From assembly GCF_024256385.1 (NCBI RefSeq), contig NZ_JAMLFW010000003.1, positions 1 to 64,000 on the forward strand: a stretch of 64,000 bases of DNA, given 5' to 3'. The stretch's first letter is position 1; the number at the start of each line of letters is the position of its first letter. A program made the position numbers and the translations under genes. This DNA comes from Anatilimnocola floriformis. GTDB lineage: Bacteria; Planctomycetota; Planctomycetia; Pirellulales; Pirellulaceae. Under the pieces are notes generated by a model that saw only the letters and a list, made by a program, of their open reading frames with translations, was not told the origin of the DNA and ran no database searches. Positions 1-8,197 of the stretch are shown piece by piece.

Positions 1-45
1 GCCGAGCGTTCACGATGCTTGCATTGCCAGCGTGAACGGTTACTT

Positions 46-154
46 GGGAGGGCGAGGCGGGCGAGGCTCCCACCGAGCCGCGCCGGTCGAATGCAGGCGC
101 CGGCAGCCATTGCGCGTCTACCTCAACGGCTCGGCAGGAGCCTCGCCCTCCCGG
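46..154. repeat. Inverted GC-rich intergenic repeat
   Basis: The stretch at 46-70 reads as GGGAGGGCGAGG followed by CGGGCGAGGCTCC. The stretch at 136-154 (AGGAGCCTCGCCCTCCCGG) is its approximate reverse complement, so the two could pair. A diverged single copy sits at 37163-37185. Although an open frame runs through this segment, its composition and the Shine-Dalgarno placement at 192-197 argue that it is untranslated. Confidence 0.55.
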
Positions 155-204
155 TCGCTCGCCGCGACAGCGTCGCTGCGTTGTTAGATCACTTGGAGGC
201 CGAT

Positions 205-816
205 ATGCTCTCCTTCGCGTCGGCTGAATTCGTTGCCTGCATCCGTTGGCCTTTGGAGCACTTTGTGGACAACGAGCAACAGGAAGAGTTCTCTGCCATT
301 CGCCAGTATGCGACGGACGCTCTGCGGACTGGGTTATTAATCGAAGGGCGCACGCTGCCGGTGTGTCAATTGTTGATCCTGCCGTCGTTCGACAACCCCG
401 TGAGTTGGGATGTAGTCAGTTACTTCTCTCGAGAGGACGGTAAGCAAACGCGGCTGGTTCGATCCACCTGGCGAATGGACGTTGATCATGAGGCTTTGCG
501 TTCGCCCGTGGAACGGCAGAAGCATCCGCGACCTTACCAGCCAACATTAGAATCTGGCTGGGTGTTGCTGGACGCCGAGAAGTTGGAAGCATTGCTGGCA
601 CAGGTTCGCAGCATCCGCATTCCCCTTCTGGTCGCCGAAGCACCGATGGGATTGGATGGAATCACCTATGAACTGGCGTTTGGTGAATTCTTCTGCAACT
701 CACGTATTGTCTGGTGGTGCAACATGCCCCAGGAATGGCGCGAACTCGAGCCGTCGGTCGCGGAGCTAGAACGGTTGTTTGAATCCACTTGGGAATCGCG
801 GCCAGGCGGTGGTTAG
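205..816 (+). CDS. Hypothetical protein, 203 aa
   Basis: I do not recognise the family. The frame is open from base 19, but I chose the ATG at 205 because a GGAGG-like Shine-Dalgarno (about 194-199) lies at the right distance and the upstream part encodes low-complexity Arg/Ala-rich sequence over a repeat. The protein has no signal peptide or membrane segment, and is acidic with a Trp-rich C-terminal part (IVWWCNMPQEW near residue 176). It is followed 36 bases later by a SUKH-domain gene on the same strand. Cytosolic proteins of this size beside SUKH genes are often immunity proteins, but that is inference. Confidence 0.7.
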   Translation: MLSFASAEFVACIRWPLEHFVDNEQQEEFSAIRQYATDALRTGLLIEGRTLPVCQLLILPSFDNPVSWDVVSYFSREDGKQTRLVRSTWRMDVDHEALRSPVERQKHPRPYQPTLESGWVLLDAEKLEALLAQVRSIRIPLLVAEAPMGLDGITYELAFGEFFCNSRIVWWCNMPQEWRELEPSVAELERLFESTWESRPGGG

Positions 817-852
817 TGGGTGAATTGGTCAATCTTTTGAGCGGAGATCCCA

Positions 853-1320
853 ATGTCTCATTTCGATGAGAAGGCCTGGTCAGCGATTTTGGCACATGAA
901 GACACGCAACTCGAAAAGCCGGCAACTGCCAAAGCAATCGCCTCCTTCGAGGCCAAGCATGATTTCGCGTTGCCTGACGCGCATCGCGAATTCCTGCTGA
1001 AAGGTAACGGTGGGGTTGTCGGTTATATCCGGCTGTATGGCGTCGGCCGAAAGGATCATCTTGACCTGGGCAGTCATTTGGCTGAGATGCGGCCCTACAT
1101 CGAAGGCATGGCCGATGGCCCCGTGCTTCCGTTTGCCAGCGATTGGGGCGGAAGCTGCTTTTGTTATGACCTCCGGAAGCCCGCAAAGCCCAAAGGTTAT
1201 CCCGTGCTCTATTGGAACCACGAATATTCCGAAGAGCCGGACGACCGCCCTATGCTATGGTCAAAGTCCACCGCAGACTTTGTCAGCTTCATCAAGAAGG
1301 TGATCAAACCGATCAACTGA
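853..1320 (+). CDS. SMI1/KNR4 (SUKH) family protein
   Basis: This 155-residue cytosolic protein shows the SUKH pattern. An FEAKHDFALPDAHREFLLKGNGG-type segment lies near residues 32-54 (family pattern: LP..y..fL...NGG). It is followed by PFASDWGGSCFCYDL near 97-111 and PVLYWNHE near 119-126. SUKH domains are typically immunity proteins that neutralise nuclease or deaminase toxins of contact-dependent or polymorphic toxin systems, though some have other roles. No toxin is visible in the window. The gene sits between two unrecognised small genes on the same strand, with nine bases between its stop and the next start, so the three probably form one immunity-like operon. Confidence 0.85.
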   Translation: MSHFDEKAWSAILAHEDTQLEKPATAKAIASFEAKHDFALPDAHREFLLKGNGGVVGYIRLYGVGRKDHLDLGSHLAEMRPYIEGMADGPVLPFASDWGGSCFCYDLRKPAKPKGYPVLYWNHEYSEEPDDRPMLWSKSTADFVSFIKKVIKPIN

Positions 1321-1329
1321 GGTCCTGGT

Positions 1330-1674
1330 GTGAAGCTTCTCCTATTGTTTGACAACGTTGTCGTTGGCGAGATTGAAGATGCCTCCGAGCATCAGGAAAC
1401 GCAGTTCGGCTGCTTTCAATGCTCTTTGCCGGCCGGTGGTGACGCATTAACGAAGCGGTTGCGCGAGTTCATCGAGTTTTGCCGCGACTGGTTCGCCCGG
1501 TCAGGCTCTCAAGCTGGCGCAGACGCAGCCGAATTTGATTCGTATCGGGACCTCGCCTCTTCGGGGAAATGGCAAATTCAAAAGCCCAGCGGCGAACTTT
1601 TCAGGATCGAGGATGCGCCACTGTTTCAGGATGGGTTGCAGGGTGAAATTTCCTGGCGGGAGCAACACGGCTGA
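1330..1674 (+). CDS. Hypothetical small protein, 114 aa
   Basis: The gene begins at a GTG placed six bases after GAGGT, which overlaps the stop of the upstream SUKH gene, suggesting translational coupling. The product is soluble, with an N-terminal beta-type stretch (LLLLFDNVVVGEIEDAS) and an acidic C-terminal half with FRIEDAPLFQDG near residues 91-102. No catalytic motif or membrane segment is visible. I do not recognise the family. Its place directly after a SUKH gene fits a further immunity-type protein, which is inference from context only. Confidence 0.65.
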   Translation: MKLLLLFDNVVVGEIEDASEHQETQFGCFQCSLPAGGDALTKRLREFIEFCRDWFARSGSQAGADAAEFDSYRDLASSGKWQIQKPSGELFRIEDAPLFQDGLQGEISWREQHG

Positions 1675-2081
1675 GTATCGCTTTTTGAGATAGTCGTGTT
1701 ACGTCCGACGTTTGCCCGCCACACACGCTGTCACCGCCGCCTCATCCCGAAGGGATGGCAGCCAATCGCCCCGGGTCGCTGCGGTATGCAAGAGGCGGGA
1801 GAAATGCGATGCATTAGATGCATTGCTAGCGAAATCCTCGCTTGTGCGCCACTTTTAGCCTTATTCCTCGCCTCCCGTCCCTCGTCCCTCGCCCCTCCTC
1901 CCGCCTCTTTCCCCGGAATTTCCTTCCCGAACGGAAAAATCCGCAAGTTCGTTACAGCTTCACACGATAAATAGCCTTGGAACAACGCACCAGCATTTTG
2001 CCAGCGTTGGTATTACGCAGATCGACTACGACGATGCCCACGACAACCCGGCAAACCGACGGCAGCTCTCGAGGATTTATC
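1675..2081. other. Intergenic region with GGGAGGCG-type repeat words
   Basis: No convincing gene. A pyrimidine-rich run at 1867-1918 repeats CCTCGCCTCCCG-like words and AAGAGGCGGGAG at 1790-1801 is a short complementary arm. The same words recur at 3511-3616 and inside the gene at 5259-6335. A small open frame here (1696-1974) is low-complexity and is not called. The lower part, 1977-2081, may be the untranslated leader of the next gene. Confidence 0.5.
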
Positions 2082-2657
2082 ATGTCGCACAGGATGGCTC
2101 TGGCAGCACTTTGCACCGTGATGGCGATCACATCGCTGAGCAGCACCGGCTGTGTTGGTCTCGCGTTGGGAACCAACTTCGGCTTGTTCGGGATTCCGAT
2201 CCCCGTCAGCCCTTACTTCCAAAAGAAGAAGGAAGACGAATTCTGGAATCACGAGCGTTACGAACGGGCGCCGATTCTGCCGCCGCTAGCTCCGGGCGGC
2301 CCGACGGTCGCCTTGGATCCGCCGAGCGATGACGAAGTCATTCGCGCTTGGGAAAAAGCCAACCCGATTCAGGGCGGCTTGCCCTTCTTGCACGAACGTC
2401 AGCGAAACAACGTGCGTATCTTGAAAGAGAAGATAGCCGACTATATCGATCCACCGCGGGTCGTACCGCTACTCGGTCCGGTGCAGCTACACCACGCTCA
2501 CTACAAGTGTACGATCTACTACTCCGAAGTGACTCGCGTCGGCTGGCCAGTGCCTTACACCACGGTCGACGAAGATGCTCAGGAAGTGATGTATATCGAT
2601 CACAACCACTTCCACATGGTGGGCAACGTGAGCGGTGGACCAGGCTCGAACTACTAG
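2082..2657 (+). CDS. Putative lipoprotein, 191 aa
   Basis: The ATG at 2082 has GAGGA ten bases upstream and starts a signal peptide (MALAALCTVMAITSLSSTGC, residues 5-24). Its Cys24 after Ser-Thr-Gly resembles a lipobox, so the protein is probably lipid-anchored outside the cytoplasmic membrane. The mature part is Pro-rich, with PPLAPGGPTVALDPPSDDE around residues 68-86 and an acidic, aromatic C-terminus rich in His (YIDHNHFHMVGN). No known enzymatic motif is seen. The frame is open upstream from 1977, but that extension would bury the signal peptide. Confidence 0.7.
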   Translation: MSHRMALAALCTVMAITSLSSTGCVGLALGTNFGLFGIPIPVSPYFQKKKEDEFWNHERYERAPILPPLAPGGPTVALDPPSDDEVIRAWEKANPIQGGLPFLHERQRNNVRILKEKIADYIDPPRVVPLLGPVQLHHAHYKCTIYYSEVTRVGWPVPYTTVDEDAQEVMYIDHNHFHMVGNVSGGPGSNY

Positions 2658-2688
2658 CCTGACGGCCAGCAACAAGACGACCGGCGGC

Positions 2689-3459
2689 TCATCGCCGGTC
2701 GAACTCTCGCGGATCAACGCGATATAACTCAGCGAACACCGAAAACAATTCTGGATGGTGTTCGTTGAGCTCGTGTGGGACTTCGAAAAACGCTTCGGTC
2801 ACCACGGCGAAAAATTCTTCCGCAGATTCTCCTGCATACGGATCAAGCCACGTTCGGCGGCCGTGAACCAAATCCAGCACCAGCTGGCGGCATTCCTCTT
2901 TGACAATCGGCCAGCGCTGCCGCAGCGATTCGGTGGCGAGTGGCGGTTGACCTCCCATCTGGCCATCGAGACCATCCAGGTGATGGGCCATCTCGTGAAA
3001 GACCACATTCTCACCATCGTGCGGATCGGCGGCACTCTCTAAAACAGCCGGCCACGAGAGGCGAATGTTGCCGTGCTGCCACGCATCGCCGACGGCCACC
3101 GTGAAGGTATCGGAGTCTCCCTTGTGGCGATTCGGGCGGGAGCGGATGAACTTGGGATAGAGCTGAATGGCGGGGAGTCGTTCGTACAAATAACCGTCGT
3201 CGCCGGCGAGCAGCACCACGGCTTGGGCGGCAACAACGATTTTCATTTCCTCGGTCAGCTCCAAACCGCTGCTGCCAGCCCAGATCCGCTCGGCAACCAT
3301 AATCCGAGCTTTATCGATCAGCCGCGCCCGCAAATCCGCCGGCAACTCGGCATACAGCGGGACGTGTTCATGCAGGGTCGGTTCCCACAACTCCGGCAGC
3401 GGCGTAGCAAGCAACTGTCTGCGGCGGGCATTGCGACCGAAAGGCCAGGAGAAGGGCAT
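2689..3459 (-). CDS. mtfA: Zinc-dependent peptidase, MtfA family (M90)
   Basis: This 256-residue protein carries the MtfA signature HEMAHHLD at about residues 155-162. His155 and His159 are expected zinc ligands and Glu156 the catalytic base. The downstream stretch AEEFFAVVTEAFFE, near residues 220-233, matches the conserved third-ligand helix of the family. MtfA is a cytosolic metallopeptidase known in Escherichia coli to bind the Mlc regulator and influence glucose uptake; the planctomycete substrate is unknown. I chose the ATG at 3459 over the TTG four codons upstream. The gene stands alone, converging on the lipoprotein gene with a 31-base gap. Confidence 0.9.
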   Translation of the reverse strand: MPFSWPFGRNARRRQLLATPLPELWEPTLHEHVPLYAELPADLRARLIDKARIMVAERIWAGSSGLELTEEMKIVVAAQAVVLLAGDDGYLYERLPAIQLYPKFIRSRPNRHKGDSDTFTVAVGDAWQHGNIRLSWPAVLESAADPHDGENVVFHEMAHHLDGLDGQMGGQPPLATESLRQRWPIVKEECRQLVLDLVHGRRTWLDPYAGESAEEFFAVVTEAFFEVPHELNEHHPELFSVFAELYRVDPREFDRR

Positions 3460-3510
3460 GGAGGTTTCCAAGGGAACAGGGAGATGCCATTAGTCTAGCG
3501 AACGCAGTCG

Positions 3511-3616
3511 CGGTGGGAGGCGAGGGTCGGGAGGCGGGAGTCAGCAACTTGTACCCAGCGATTCATTACTTTTCCTTCTCGTCCCTCGCCTCCCGCCTCT
3601 CGTCCCCGCTCCCCCA
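3511..3616. repeat. Imperfect inverted repeat of GGGAGGCGAGG words
   Basis: The left arm at 3514-3540 contains GGGAGGCGAGGGTCGGGAGG. The right arm at 3576-3616 contains the complementary CCTCGCCTCCCGCCTCTCG. About 35 bases separate them, so a long imperfect hairpin could form. It lies upstream of the divergent mtfA-like and kinase genes and belongs to the same family as the runs near 1790-1918 and 5843-5982. Confidence 0.6.
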
Positions 3617-3854
3617 GAATTTTCCCGCATTTGGAACCATTGCCTGTCCAGCGGGGTTTAAGAGATACGGATGTGCGTCGATAATGAGAGCTTGCCCCCG
3701 TTTCTCGCTAATTTGCCACACGGATTTGTCACTTGGCCGGAACCGCGACACGTGATTTGTCGTCTAAACCTGATCTACCGGCTCGATTCGGTAACAACGG
3801 GCAGTTGGCGGGTTACTTAAGTATGTCGATTGTGCGTCTTCCGAGAATTTCACC

Positions 3855-5246
3855 ATGAGCAGTACCACGCGTTCGAAATTTCGATCTTACGCGCTGGTCA
3901 GCAAGCTGGTGTCGCAGGAACAGTACGACGCCGCGGTCGCTGTCGTGCGAGCTGGCGCGCTCATGCCTACGGAAACAACCGAGGTCGACGAAGCCGCGCT
4001 CGCCACGCAGCTAATCGAGATGAAGGTCCTGACCACCTATCAGGCCATGCAGATTCGTTCGGGCCGAACGAAACTGCACCTCGGGCCCTACGTCATCACC
4101 GATTCGATCGGCCATGGCGGCATGGGTCAGGTCTTCAAGGGTATTCACCGCATGATGGGGCGCGAGTGCGCGGTGAAGGTGCTGCCGCTGCACAAAGCCA
4201 CGCCCGACGCCGTCAACAACTTCATGCGCGAGATTCGGCTGCAAGCGCAGCTCGATCATCCCAACTTGGTGCGAGCCTACGACGCCGGCGTCGACGGCGA
4301 GGTGCATTACCTCGTTACTGAGTTCGTCCCGGGCATGGACCTGCGGAAGCTCGTCCGCTCGCAAGGACCGCTCACTCAGCAGCAAGCGGCCAGCGTTGTG
4401 CTGCAAGCGGCCCGCGGCTTGGCCGAGGCGCATGCCCGCGGCTTGATTCATCGCGACGTGAAGCCGGGCAACATTCTGGTCACGCCCGAAGGTATCGCGA
4501 AGGTTTCCGACCTGGGCCTGGCCGGATTCATGGAAGAAGCCGACACCGATCCGCGGGCTGGCAAAGTCGTCGGCACGGCAGACTACCTGTCGCCGGAGCA
4601 AATCAACAACCCGCGCGAGATCACCACTGTCAGCGATATTTATTCGCTCGGTTGCACGCTCTATTACTCGGTCTGCGGCAAGGTGCCGTACCCAGGCGGT
4701 ACGGCGCGCGACAAAGCACGCCGGCATCGCGACGAAACGCCCTGGCACCCGCGGCGGTTTAATCCCGAACTGCACGAAGAGTTTGTCGACGTCATCGCCG
4801 ACATGATGGAGAAGGACCACACCCGCCGCATTCAAACGTGCGAAGAAGTGGTCGCCCGCCTCGAACAATTCGCCGGCGAGCTCGTCCCCATCGCCTCGCC
4901 GAAGTCGCCGCCGTCACCGTGGACCACACAACCGATGCCCGTCGTCGAAGAAGATCGCCTGAAGGGTGACGGCGCACAAGACACCGACGCCAGCGATCAC
5001 AGCGTGAGCTCAGGCCCCGGCCAACTCTCGCAAGTCACCGGCGCGCTGGCCTCGGCCAGCCAAGACACGGCGACGATGATCAAGAACTTCCACAAAAGCA
5101 GCGGCATCTTCAGCTTCCCACCGTTCAACCTCAGCCAGCCGCAAAACGCCCTCTCGCTGATCCTGCTCACGCTGATCATCGCGGTGCCGATCTCGATGGC
5201 AGCCGGTGCGCTCGTGGCCACGATGTTGCTCTGGCCGTTTCGGTAA
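3855..5246 (+). CDS. Membrane-anchored Ser/Thr protein kinase
   Basis: The product is a Hanks-type kinase that would phosphorylate Ser/Thr on cytosolic proteins. The glycine loop GHGGMGQVF lies at about residues 86-94, the ATP lysine is Lys108 (CAVKVL), and the catalytic loop HRDVKPGN is at 199-206 with Asp201. The DFG position reads DLG at 219-221. An N-terminal helical module of about 75 residues ending in LGPYVITD precedes the kinase; the same module starts the kinase at 34653-36911. A Pro/Ser-rich linker leads to one C-terminal membrane helix (about 435-458), so the kinase faces the cytoplasm. No phosphatase or partner gene is adjacent. Confidence 0.93.
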   Translation: MSSTTRSKFRSYALVSKLVSQEQYDAAVAVVRAGALMPTETTEVDEAALATQLIEMKVLTTYQAMQIRSGRTKLHLGPYVITDSIGHGGMGQVFKGIHRMMGRECAVKVLPLHKATPDAVNNFMREIRLQAQLDHPNLVRAYDAGVDGEVHYLVTEFVPGMDLRKLVRSQGPLTQQQAASVVLQAARGLAEAHARGLIHRDVKPGNILVTPEGIAKVSDLGLAGFMEEADTDPRAGKVVGTADYLSPEQINNPREITTVSDIYSLGCTLYYSVCGKVPYPGGTARDKARRHRDETPWHPRRFNPELHEEFVDVIADMMEKDHTRRIQTCEEVVARLEQFAGELVPIASPKSPPSPWTTQPMPVVEEDRLKGDGAQDTDASDHSVSSGPGQLSQVTGALASASQDTATMIKNFHKSSGIFSFPPFNLSQPQNALSLILLTLIIAVPISMAAGALVATMLLWPFR

Positions 5247-5258
5247 TCATCAGAGTTT

Positions 5259-6335
5259 TCAGGAATCGAGGGTCTGCCGAACCTTCGCGGCCGCAGCCTG
5301 CAACCGGTGGCGGACTTCCGTCGCTCGCTCGCCGCCGACCAGCAACGTGCAGATCGGCTGGGATGCTTCGAAGCACGTGCCGGCGCAGGGAATATCAGCG
5401 ACATCAACACCAGACCCGTGCAGTGAGTTCATCGTTGCTCGCAACGACTCGCCGCAACTCCCCGCGCGATCGGCGTAGACAATCAGCTTGCCTTGATGAT
5501 CATTCCGCAATCGAGCAAAAAGTTCCATGCTCGCCGTGTAACGCGGATTGACTTCGATCAACCACAGCCCTTCTGCATTGCGGATAAAATCGCAGCCGAA
5601 CATTCCTTGCATGCCAGTGGCTGCGGCCAAACGCTCGGCCATTTGCAGCAGCGCCGCTTGTTCCGCGGCGCTCAACTCCAGCGGTGCGAGCGAACCGGCG
5701 TACTGAAACTCCTGCGGCGCTCCATGTTCAAAACCAATCCACTGCTCCGTCGCGCCGATCCAGCGCACTCGGCCTTCATCGGCACGAAACGACGCGCTGC
5801 ACGATTGACCGGAAATGAACTGTTGGTAGTAATGGCGGGATGATCGGGAGGCGGGAGGCGCGAGTCGAGAGGCGGGGGATACGAATCGTTGAATGCCCAT
5901 TCCGCCACCCGACCGCAGTGGCTTCATTAGCCAACCATGCTCCTTCTCTCGCCCCTCGCTTCCAGCCTCTCGCCTCCCGATCTGCGGATACTTCACCGCC
6001 GTTGTGCGCACGAACTCCGCCAGCCACTGCGGATCGCGCACCTTCCGCAGGACATTCGGCCCATTGCCGATTAGCGGTCGCAGCTTCGCCAAGCGCGCGA
6101 TCAGGCGCGGATAATTTTCGAGGCCGCCGGTGTACATCCATGGCGCTTGCGGAGCGGCCGCGAGAGCAGGCAGAAATTCTGACGGATAGCGCTCGATCTT
6201 CACCGTCTCGGCCAACTGCCGCAGGTCTTCATCGCCAAACAGATCGATGGCATAGGGGCGATAGCCGGCACCAATCGCCCACTGCGCAGCCGCTCGCACA
6301 CTGGCCCCTAAAATGATGAGTGGTCCCCGCTCCAT
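5259..6335 (-). CDS. ATP-grasp enzyme, COG2232-like
   Basis: This 358-residue protein starts with a Rossmann-like pre-ATP-grasp segment (LIILGASVRAAAQWAIGAGY, IDLFGDEDL). It continues with an ATP-grasp core containing the lysine and glycine loop MKPLRSGGGMGI near residues 137-148, and a metal-binding end FGCDFIRNAEGLWLIEVNPRYTAS near 263-286. This matches predicted carboligases that occur in tetrahydromethanopterin/C1-transfer gene sets of methylotrophs and planctomycetes; the reaction is not established. Two Arg/Ala/Ser-rich insertions (about 118-131 and 152-165) flank the glycine loop and are encoded by arms of a genomic repeat. The gene diverges from the response-regulator gene over about 78 bases. 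Confidence 0.85.
   Translation of the reverse strand: MERGPLIILGASVRAAAQWAIGAGYRPYAIDLFGDEDLRQLAETVKIERYPSEFLPALAAAPQAPWMYTGGLENYPRLIARLAKLRPLIGNGPNVLRKVRDPQWLAEFVRTTAVKYPQIGRREAGSEGREKEHGWLMKPLRSGGGMGIQRFVSPASRLAPPASRSSRHYYQQFISGQSCSASFRADEGRVRWIGATEQWIGFEHGAPQEFQYAGSLAPLELSAAEQAALLQMAERLAAATGMQGMFGCDFIRNAEGLWLIEVNPRYTASMELFARLRNDHQGKLIVYADRAGSCGESLRATMNSLHGSGVDVADIPCAGTCFEASQPICTLLVGGERATEVRHRLQAAAAKVRQTLDS
5843..5982. repeat. Repeat arms inside the ATP-grasp coding sequence
   Basis: The arm at 5843-5880 (GGGAGGCGGGAGGCGCGAG and following) and the arm at 5944-5982 (ending CCTCTCGCCTCCCGATC) are approximate reverse complements. They are built of the same words as the intergenic repeats at 1790-1918 and 3511-3616. 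Both are in frame with the gene. They encode GRREAGSEGRE on one side of the conserved glycine loop and SPASRLAPPASRS on the other. Confidence 0.6.
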
Positions 6336-6366
6336 TTGCCCGTACTCCGGCTTGTTGACTCACGAC

Positions 6367-6372
6367 TATAAT
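6367..6372 (+). promoter_or_regulatory. Putative -10 box (TATAAT) before the response regulator
   Basis: A perfect TATAAT lies 41 bases upstream of the response-regulator start. TTGACT occurs only six bases before it, too close for a normal -35 box, and no good -35 is seen at 17 bases, so the assignment rests on the -10 box alone. Confidence 0.35.
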
Positions 6373-6413
6373 GGACCACGCCCAATGCGACTCACATCCT
6401 CTTTAAAAACTCC

Positions 6414-7154
6414 ATGACCGCGAAACATATCCTGGTTGTCGAAGACGAACGCCACCTGGCCGTCGGCATCAAGTACAACCTCGAAGCCGAAGGCTTTCAG
6501 GTCACTACGGTCGGCGACGGCCCGAGTGCTTTGCGGCTGATCGACGAAGGCGAAAACGATTTCGATTTGATCGTGCTCGATCTGATGTTACCCGGCATGA
6601 GCGGTTATGCGGTGTGCGAAACAATCCGCAATTCAGGCAACGATGTGCCGATCTTGATTCTCAGCGCGCGTACACTCACGGAAGATCGCACCCGCGGCTT
6701 CAACGTCGGCGCGAGTCAATATCTCACCAAGCCGTTTGATCTCGATGAGCTGCTGAGTCGGGTGAAGAACCTGCTGACGCATTTTCCGCGCAAGCAGTTC
6801 ATCGATCGGTCGATGCCGACAAAGCTCACCACGTTCGAGTTCGGCAAAGCCAAGATCGACTTCCCCCGCTTCCATCTGCAAGTAGCTGGCAAGGAAGAGC
6901 AGCTCACCAAGCGCGAGTGGGAACTGCTGCAATACTTCGTCGAGCACGAAGGCCGACTCATTCCGCGCACCGAGCTCTTGCAAAACGTCTGGCAAATGCC
7001 CGGCCACATTCAGACCCGCGCGCCGGATCAGTTCATTCTCCGCTTGCGGAAGATTCTCGAACAAGATCCCGCCGCGCCGCAACATTTTTTGACCGTGCGC
7101 GACATGGGCTATCGATTCGTGAAGCAGCCGCTGCCGGAAGGGGCTGAGGAGTAA
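6414..7154 (+). CDS. OmpR/PhoB-type response regulator
   Basis: The 246-residue protein has an N-terminal receiver domain with the acidic pair Glu-Asp near residues 10-11, the phosphoacceptor Asp56 (LIVLDLMLPG) and the conserved Lys in LTKPFD near 109. A C-terminal winged-helix DNA-binding domain of the OmpR type follows (LTKREWELLQYFVEHEG and a final FLTVRDMGYRFV). It is expected to regulate transcription after phosphorylation by a sensor kinase. No histidine kinase is encoded in the window, so it is an orphan here. Transcription converges on the DUF1559 gene, with a hairpin between them. Confidence 0.93.
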   Translation: MTAKHILVVEDERHLAVGIKYNLEAEGFQVTTVGDGPSALRLIDEGENDFDLIVLDLMLPGMSGYAVCETIRNSGNDVPILILSARTLTEDRTRGFNVGASQYLTKPFDLDELLSRVKNLLTHFPRKQFIDRSMPTKLTTFEFGKAKIDFPRFHLQVAGKEEQLTKREWELLQYFVEHEGRLIPRTELLQNVWQMPGHIQTRAPDQFILRLRKILEQDPAAPQHFLTVRDMGYRFVKQPLPEGAEE

Positions 7155-7163
7155 GCCTCCTCA

Positions 7164-7190
7164 GTCGCCTTTCGCTCCGCGAAAGCCGAC
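7164..7190. terminator. Bidirectional terminator-like hairpin
   Basis: GTCG-C-CTTTCGC, a TCC loop and GCGAAAG-C-CGAC form a stem of 11 pairs with one internal C/C mismatch. The hairpin lies between the stops of two convergent genes, 9 bases after one and directly after the other, and is followed by TTTATT on the plus strand. Confidence 0.6.
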
Positions 7191-7191
7191 T

Positions 7192-8109
7192 TTATTGATT
7201 CACTTCGCCACCAGCCCGCGTCAGCATGGCCTGGTAGACCTGCAGATCGATTGTGTCGTTGAACCGCCGCACCGAGCCGTCGCCGCCGACGAAGTGTACG
7301 CCGCCGGGGTGGTAACTGCCGAAGTCGTCGAAGTGGTGATCGCGGTGATTAGGTGTGTGATCGCCCACGCCGACAACGCGAACCATGGCTTCGTTGGCCG
7401 TCGGCACTACGCCCTGCCACATGCTGCCGCCGAAGCGGGCCGATCGTTCGCCGATCACCAGCGTATTGCTCAAGCCATCGGTGATATCCGAAAAACGCGT
7501 GCTGCTGAGAAAGTAGAACGAACCGTCGCCATTGTTCGGCGCGTCTTCGACTTCGTTCGTGCCAAACACGCCAACGTAGTTCGAGCGCGAGACCTGAAAC
7601 ATCGGCGTGCCGTCGTCGACCGAGTGTTGGTGAGCTTCCCCTTCTACTTCGTCTTCATGATCGTGGCCATGATCGCCCCCCGTGCCGAGCTTGAACCGCT
7701 TGGGGTTTGGATCCGACGCGCAGAGGAGCACCGGAATGATGTGCTCGCGGGCCGTTTGATTCACGGCATCGCTGATCGGCAAATTGCGTTGGATGAGATT
7801 GTCGTGCAACGGCTGTTGTTCGATCTGCGGCAGAATGCTCACGCTCCAACCCCAACCGGGCACGCCTTCCGGCGTATTGCCGATCCAGCCGGGCGGCAGA
7901 CGGCCGTGAATATCGTGATAGTTGTGCAGGGCCAAGCCGACCTGGCGCAAGTTGTTTTTGCACTGCGCCGAGCGGGCAGCTTCTCGAGCCGCTTGTACGG
8001 CGGGCAACAGCAGCGCCACGAGCACGCCGATGATGGCGATCACAACAAGCAATTCCACCAGCGTGAAACCGCGGGCGCGCACGGGCGTGCGCAGCGAAAG
8101 GCGAAACAT
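7192..8109 (-). CDS. DUF1559 prepilin-like protein with His-rich insert
   Basis: The protein (305 aa from the ATG at 8109) has the type IV pilin-like leader [24 protein letters not shown] typical of planctomycete DUF1559 proteins, with likely prepilin-peptidase cleavage after Gly and a Glu at +5. The C-terminal H-X9-DG-type end ([13 protein letters not shown]) is also present. DUF1559 proteins are abundant, poorly understood surface or pseudopilin-like proteins. An unusual insert near residues 155-178 ([19 protein letters not shown]) is rich in His and acids and could bind divalent metals. It is co-oriented with, and 88 bases downstream of, another His-rich secreted protein, which supports a link to metal handling. 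Confidence 0.9.
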   Translation of the reverse strand: MFRLSLRTPVRARGFTLVELLVVIAIIGVLVALLLPAVQAAREAARSAQCKNNLRQVGLALHNYHDIHGRLPPGWIGNTPEGVPGWGWSVSILPQIEQQPLHDNLIQRNLPISDAVNQTAREHIIPVLLCASDPNPKRFKLGTGGDHGHDHEDEVEGEAHQHSVDDGTPMFQVSRSNYVGVFGTNEVEDAPNNGDGSFYFLSSTRFSDITDGLSNTLVIGERSARFGGSMWQGVVPTANEAMVRVVGVGDHTPNHRDHHFDDFGSYHPGGVHFVGGDGSVRRFNDTIDLQVYQAMLTRAGGEVNQ

Positions 8110-8197
8110 GAAAGGAAAACTCCCAAAATGCAGCCGCCACCCTGCCGCGAAACGGCCTGGCAAACTGCAAGAAACTTGGCTGTAGAAAAACGACGAC

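Noticed and set aside
1696-1974. 92-codon frame in the region before the lipoprotein gene
   Set aside because: Low-complexity translation over a repeat, with no Shine-Dalgarno.
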